NCBI GenBank assembly: GCA_028622995.1
Contig: JAJQJQ010000018.1
Location: 2,976,001 to 3,040,000, forward strand
From: Panagrolaimus kolymaensis
Lineage: Eukaryota > Nematoda > Chromadorea > Rhabditida > Panagrolaimidae
Direction of reading: 5' to 3'
Length of the DNA stretch: 64,000 nt
The first letter of the stretch is position 1. Each line of letters opens with the position of its first letter. This document shows, piece after piece, positions 59,915 through 64,000 of this stretch. The notes beneath the pieces were generated by a model. That model did no database searches. It was not told the DNA's origin and saw nothing but the letters and a program-made list of their open reading frames with translations. The position numbers and the translations under genes were made by a program.

Positions 59915-60511
59915 ATGTTGGCTCCTATTATAACCAAAGATATGAAATTATTTCCAACGAAGGCTATTCCAACTTCAAGAATTAAAAATGTTCGTTCGAG
60001 AGCTCAAAGTTTACAAGATTTTGCTAATTCAAATAATACCAAGCAACGAGTGAAAGTCGCGCCAACTCAAAAACGAAATGCTCAAAGTGTTGGAAATCTT
60101 TCATTACCAAATCTTTCAAGAAGTCCACCAAAAGTTTCTGCGATAAATCGAAAGCCTTTGGCTGCGATTGCTGAAGGAGTGGAATTACCCAGTTCCAGTT
60201 GTAATTTAACCAATGTTCCCCAATCCGAACCAAATGTGAATTCATCCTCAAAAATTATTGTTGCAAAACCCCGCTCTGTGGCCTTAGATGATTTACGTGT
60301 AATTGCTCAAAAGGATTTTGTTGATCCCACTCAATCTTTGACAAATTCGGAAAATAATACTTCAGCTGAAAATAGTGGTACTGTGTCACCTAATTCTTCA
60401 CCAGGCGATGATAAAGTATCTCCAACATCTGCAAGTAAACGATTTATTTCCAAAATAACTTCCGTTTTTAAATCCAACAAATCAAATAAAAATTCCATCG
60501 ATGATGAATGA
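59915..60511 (+). CDS. Small basic Ser/Asn-rich protein, single exon
   Basis: An uninterrupted 198-codon frame from the ATG at 59915. An in-frame start further up would add a Phe/Tyr-rich piece from T-rich sequence and is less likely. The protein is Ser/Asn/Lys-rich with short motifs SRAQSLQDFANSN, RNAQSVGNLSLPNLS, KPLAAIAEG, and a C-terminal basic helix SKRFISKITSVFKSNKS before the acidic end DDE. The repeated (S)AQSxxxL patterns look like linear docking or phosphorylation sites. No domain recognised. AATAAA at 60891-60896 fits as poly(A) signal. Codon use is like the neighbours, and the length without a stop in AT-rich DNA makes chance unlikely. It may also be part of a gene with unrecognised 5' exons. 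Confidence 0.65.
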   Translation: MLAPIITKDMKLFPTKAIPTSRIKNVRSRAQSLQDFANSNNTKQRVKVAPTQKRNAQSVGNLSLPNLSRSPPKVSAINRKPLAAIAEGVELPSSSCNLTNVPQSEPNVNSSSKIIVAKPRSVALDDLRVIAQKDFVDPTQSLTNSENNTSAENSGTVSPNSSPGDDKVSPTSASKRFISKITSVFKSNKSNKNSIDDE

Positions 60512-62653
60512 TAATGTTGTTATTGCTCCAACTAGTCCTAATTCTTCATAATTTTAATAACAATCAATATAAAAAAACGCGCTAGCGGGTAACATATCAA
60601 TTTTTATCTATCCACCTATGTTATGGCTTTCATCCGGTATTTATGCAAAGTCTATCTATATATATATATTATAAATATGAGTCCTAAAATTTACATTTAT
60701 TTTTACTTTTTTTCTTTCAATTTTATGCTTTCCATTTTTATTTTGAATTAATTTTTTTTTACTTTTTGGGAGTTGTTACTTTTATATATATATATTAATT
60801 TGTGGGACATATATGTGTATTTTTGCCTTATTATACATACTATTGTTTTCTTGGTGATTTAAAAAGTTTTATTGTATTTGATATCCTTAAAATAAAGAAT
60901 TGCTATTATATTATTATCTTTTTTGTTTATTTAACATTTTGTGCGTCAAAAAATAAAAAAAAACATTTATAAAAGCCGTTTGTTTTGATGGAAAAAATAA
61001 AATCAACGACGATGATCTTCAAGGTGTTTGGTTTTTTAACAAAAAAAAATTATTTAAATATTTGTTCGTCGTCTTTCTTTCTTCTTTTTTTCTATGTTTG
61101 TTTTCTTTTCTCTCTTAGAAGCAAAAAAAATTTCATCATGCTTTGCTGCTGCTCCTTGTTGCTGCTGACTTCTTGGACCTTTTGCTGCTTTTTTTTTTTG
61201 TTGAAGGAATTATCTATCCTTTGGCTGTAATTGCGTCATCCTTTCTCACTTTTATTTTTATTTTTACTCGTCTTTTTTTTTTGTTGCAAACAACCATGAG
61301 AAGTAAGTAAGTAAGTGGCAACTTGCCAATGTTAAAAAAAATAATAAGAAGGTGTGATTAATCGACGTGTTTCTTTAAATGAATGAAGGAATTTTGATAA
61401 GAAATTATTTCACCCTTATCAACAACAAAAAAAACTGTTTCATCCTCTTCTTTTTTTAGTCATCCATAAAAATACAAGAATAGAAACAATGTCATCATGC
61501 TTTGGAGAGGAAAAAAACATATGAGACATATGAGTTTCCAGCTTATCTTTGTTTTAAAAGCCCCATGATTTTTTCAAACAAAAAAAGAAAAGACTTTTGA
61601 TTCATTTTTTGCTTTGTTTAAACAGGCGGAACACACTTTAAAGCCTGATCGTTATTTACAAGCTTCAAGTTTGAAGAAAAGCTTCATTCATTGTTGAACA
61701 TTTTCCTAAATTCTTCAATTCGCCATAACGCAATTGGTTTTTGGTCGAACTTACTTTCTTTTCACTGACTGCCTGCAGGCATGTTCTCGATAAGCTAAAG
61801 AAACAAGCCCAAAAACAAGCTGTTGCAAAAAGGAAGAAAGAAAAAGGTTTTTTTAACGGAAATTCATATTGCTTTTTTTCTTTCGTTTCTTCCTCGTTTT
61901 AGACCGCAACAAAAAAAAGTGTGAAAACGAGGCCCATATTTTTTTTTCAATCCCTCCAAAAATGCAAATCATTATTGGTCACATTTTTTAAAGAAAATTT
62001 TTAATGGCATTTTTTTCTTTGACCAAAAAAATAGTATGCATTCTATTATTTGTTTGCACGTTATCTTCTGGAAGCATAAAAAATAAAATAAAAAGGAAGT
62101 AAATATATTTTATTATTCGGACAATTGGAGATAAATGACCCATCTTTATTAAGACAGGTTAAAATACATATTAATCTTATCTAGTCGGCAATGGTCGGTC
62201 AGTAAACAACCAAAAGAAAAAATTAGGAAGACAAGAGTCCGTCAGTAAATTTCGGGCAGATAAAAACATTCATTAATTAAAAAAACGACTCACGAGTTCT
62301 TACATTCCAGGTGTGCACTCATTTTTTGGATTAAACAAAAAAATAAACAACAGTTGACTTGGAATGAATGAATATTTTTTTTTGTGTGGGCTTTTTATTT
62401 GCTAAAAATTTATTTGATTTCATTCAGGGTTATTCTTTTCATCCAACATTAAAATTAAAAATCACATTGGTGTGTTTTTTTTATCATTCATCATTAAAAC
62501 AATCAAAAAAAACTTTTTATCACAACCTTCTTTGAGCAATAATATCAAAACAAAATAATAAAAGAGAAAGAAAAACGTTGAAAAAATTTAAAAAGTTTAA
62601 AAACCAAACTAATATAACACACAAAAATTGAACGAAATATGATTACATTTTTT
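60512..62653. other. Spacer between convergent genes
   Basis: About 2.1 kb: 3'UTR of the Ser-rich gene with (TA)n runs at about 60655-60669 and 60784-60794, then AT-rich sequence without exons, then the 3' end of the small membrane protein. Confidence 0.45.
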
Positions 62654-63523
62654 TTACACTTTTTGTAAATTATCAGAATATTCTGGGTCTTTGCCTTTTC
62701 TAACTGCAATCCAAATACCTAAAAGGCATGTAATGACAACGACGAGGGCAACAATCGCGGCTTGAATGATCAAAAGGCTGTTATCTGCATTTCCTTCAAT
62801 ATCGATAAGGTTATTGACCTAGAAAATATAAATTATTAGTTAATTGCCAATATATATTAAAAAAAAGGAAGTTATTTAACATACTTCTTCGATAGAATCA
62901 ATATCAAAATCAACAAATTGAGTTAAATGTCCAAGAACTTTAATTTTATTTACAATTGCATTGGGATCAATGAAATCATCAGCTTCATATGGCATTTCAG
63001 AATCTTCAGTATCTTTATTTTTAATTACAAATTGAACGATATATTCGTTATTTTCATTTCCAAAGCAACCTTGTCGAAGGATAATAATATCATGCTGAAA
63101 AATTATTTTTTTGTGGTTTAGATCAATTTTTTTATATGTTTTTTTTTATCTCACTTCATCTTCCTTTAAAGAATGTGCAAGTTGTTCTTTAAATTGCGCT
63201 TCAGGGAATTCATCATGGATGCTTGTAGTTTCATCAAGCTTAAATTTGATTGAAACAGCTGGAAAGGTATATTTATCTTGCATGTTTAATAAAAAATTGC
63301 AAGATTTTTCTGGTGGAGGTTCCTATAAAAAAAAGATAAATTTTTTGCTATAATAAAATGCTTTTTTTAGTGATTGGTCGCTTACTTCTGAGGCTCCCAT
63401 AGCACAAACACATGCATGATCTACATCGATATCTGCATTGCAGATGGTGTGATTTTGTATAGGACAAATATCGGATAAACATCCAAGAATAATAGCGGCA
63501 AATATTAAAACTTTGAATAACAT
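62654..63523 (-). CDS. Small secreted-type I membrane protein
   Basis: Four exons (63523-63386, 63322-63155, 63094-62885, 62818-62654) all join in phase 0 and encode 226 residues. An N-terminal signal peptide (MLFKVLIFAAIILGCLS) is followed by a short Cys cluster (CPIQNHTIC, HACVCAMGAS). Then comes an approximately 120-residue extracellular domain with alternating strands and helices, including HDIIILRQGCFG. One transmembrane helix follows (LLIIQAAIVALVVVITCLLG) with a 15-residue cytosolic tail. Four extracellular cysteines after the signal may pair. A splice acceptor lies 4 nt before the ATG. The family is not recognised. It resembles the gene at the left edge only in topology. Confidence 0.8.
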
Positions 63524-63533
63524 TTTTCTATAA
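63524..63533 (-). promoter_or_regulatory. Splice acceptor 4 nt before the start codon
   Basis: Minus strand: TTTATTTATAG followed by AAAA and ATG. It leaves a four-base 5'UTR after splicing, which points to trans-splicing or a 5'UTR intron. Confidence 0.55.
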
Positions 63534-64000
63534 ATAAACAAACAAAAAATGGATTAAAAAATGAAATAAGGCCGACTACGTTTACTCAAAAAACAAATCT
63601 CCAACAATACACGTAAAGTTACTACTAGTTTTCGGTTAAATAAAAAAAGCACAATAAATAACAACATTTTCCTTTTATCTAACAAAAAAACATGAATAAA
63701 AAAAGCGAAACAACCTTATTTCCGATGTAAGAATTTCAAACAAAAAAAGAAAAAAAGAATGAACATAAGCTTGCAATATTTTTTTACTTAACAACGACAA
63801 ATATTTTTTTTCAAACAATACTTCCTCTTCTAAAAAAATCTCCAACCAACAAAAACTAAAAAAAAATACTGGCACAGTATTCTTTATTTTTTACCTTGGA
63901 AGAAGGTAAAAAAAAGTTATTAACTTTAAAGTTTCCAATTAACTTAGAAGAAAAAAAAGAAGCTTTAAACACAAGCATGAAGGGACTTTTTTAACGTCAA
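63534..64000. other. Right-edge upstream sequence
   Basis: AT-rich sequence upstream of the small membrane protein. Open frames here are Phe/Leu-rich products of poly-A tracts and are not taken as genes. Confidence 0.4.

Overview
The window is AT-rich eukaryotic DNA from an ecdysozoan animal, most likely a nematode-like species. Genes are split by many short introns (about 45-100 nt) with GTAAGT-type donors and mostly TTTTTAG acceptors. The proteins are animal-specific: MYRF, the LIM-domain-binding protein LDB, the homeodomain protein HHEX, troponin T, Rab3GAP and an amine-type GPCR. Several genes have a strong splice acceptor only 4-25 nt before the start codon, as expected if a spliced leader is added or the 5'UTR is spliced. 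I cannot name the species. Exon borders below were read by eye from GT(GC)/AG signals and reading-phase agreement, and the summed exon lengths of every complete gene divide by three.

Layout. 1-1007: 3' part of a type I membrane protein (+). 1611-2879: threonine aldolase (+), tail to tail with RAB3GAP1 (-, 2968-6172), which is followed by SUCLG1 (-, 6524-7697). 8284-9266: MXRA7-like membrane protein (+), divergent from SUCLG1. 11250-13985: LDB (-). 14.0-23.4 kb is nearly gene-free apart from two orphan exons (17311-17409 and a Gln-rich exon at 20358-20540). 23476-29339: MYRF (+), whose largest intron holds a whole antisense gene for a tandem double-arrestin protein (25352-27367). 30248-32174: NMNAT with a long C-terminal extension (-). 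33866-35140: troponin T (+). After 6.2 kb without genes come the amine-type GPCR (41352-43850, +), a 94-bp-arm perfect-looking hairpin (45082-45282), HHEX (46709-47877, +) and a membrane protein with a J-like tail (48134-49093, -). 49.9-54 kb looks like a graveyard: a frameshifted gene remnant, a ~350-bp inverted repeat and isolated coding-like fragments. Then come a Ser/Arg-rich protein with two possible last exons (55390-57066, +), a single-exon Ser-rich protein (59915-60511, +) and a small type I membrane protein (62654-63523, -).

Function. There is no operon or pathway cluster. The genes cover mitochondrial and NAD metabolism (SUCLG1, NMNAT, threonine aldolase), synaptic and vesicle signalling (RAB3GAP1, GPCR, arrestin fold), transcription control (LDB, MYRF, HHEX) and muscle contraction (troponin T). 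I found no CRISPR array, prokaryotic insertion sequence, rRNA or recognisable tRNA. The features that stand out are the nested double-arrestin gene, the long hairpin, the inverted repeat whose copies differ mainly at third codon positions, and two introns that appear to need GC-AG splicing.
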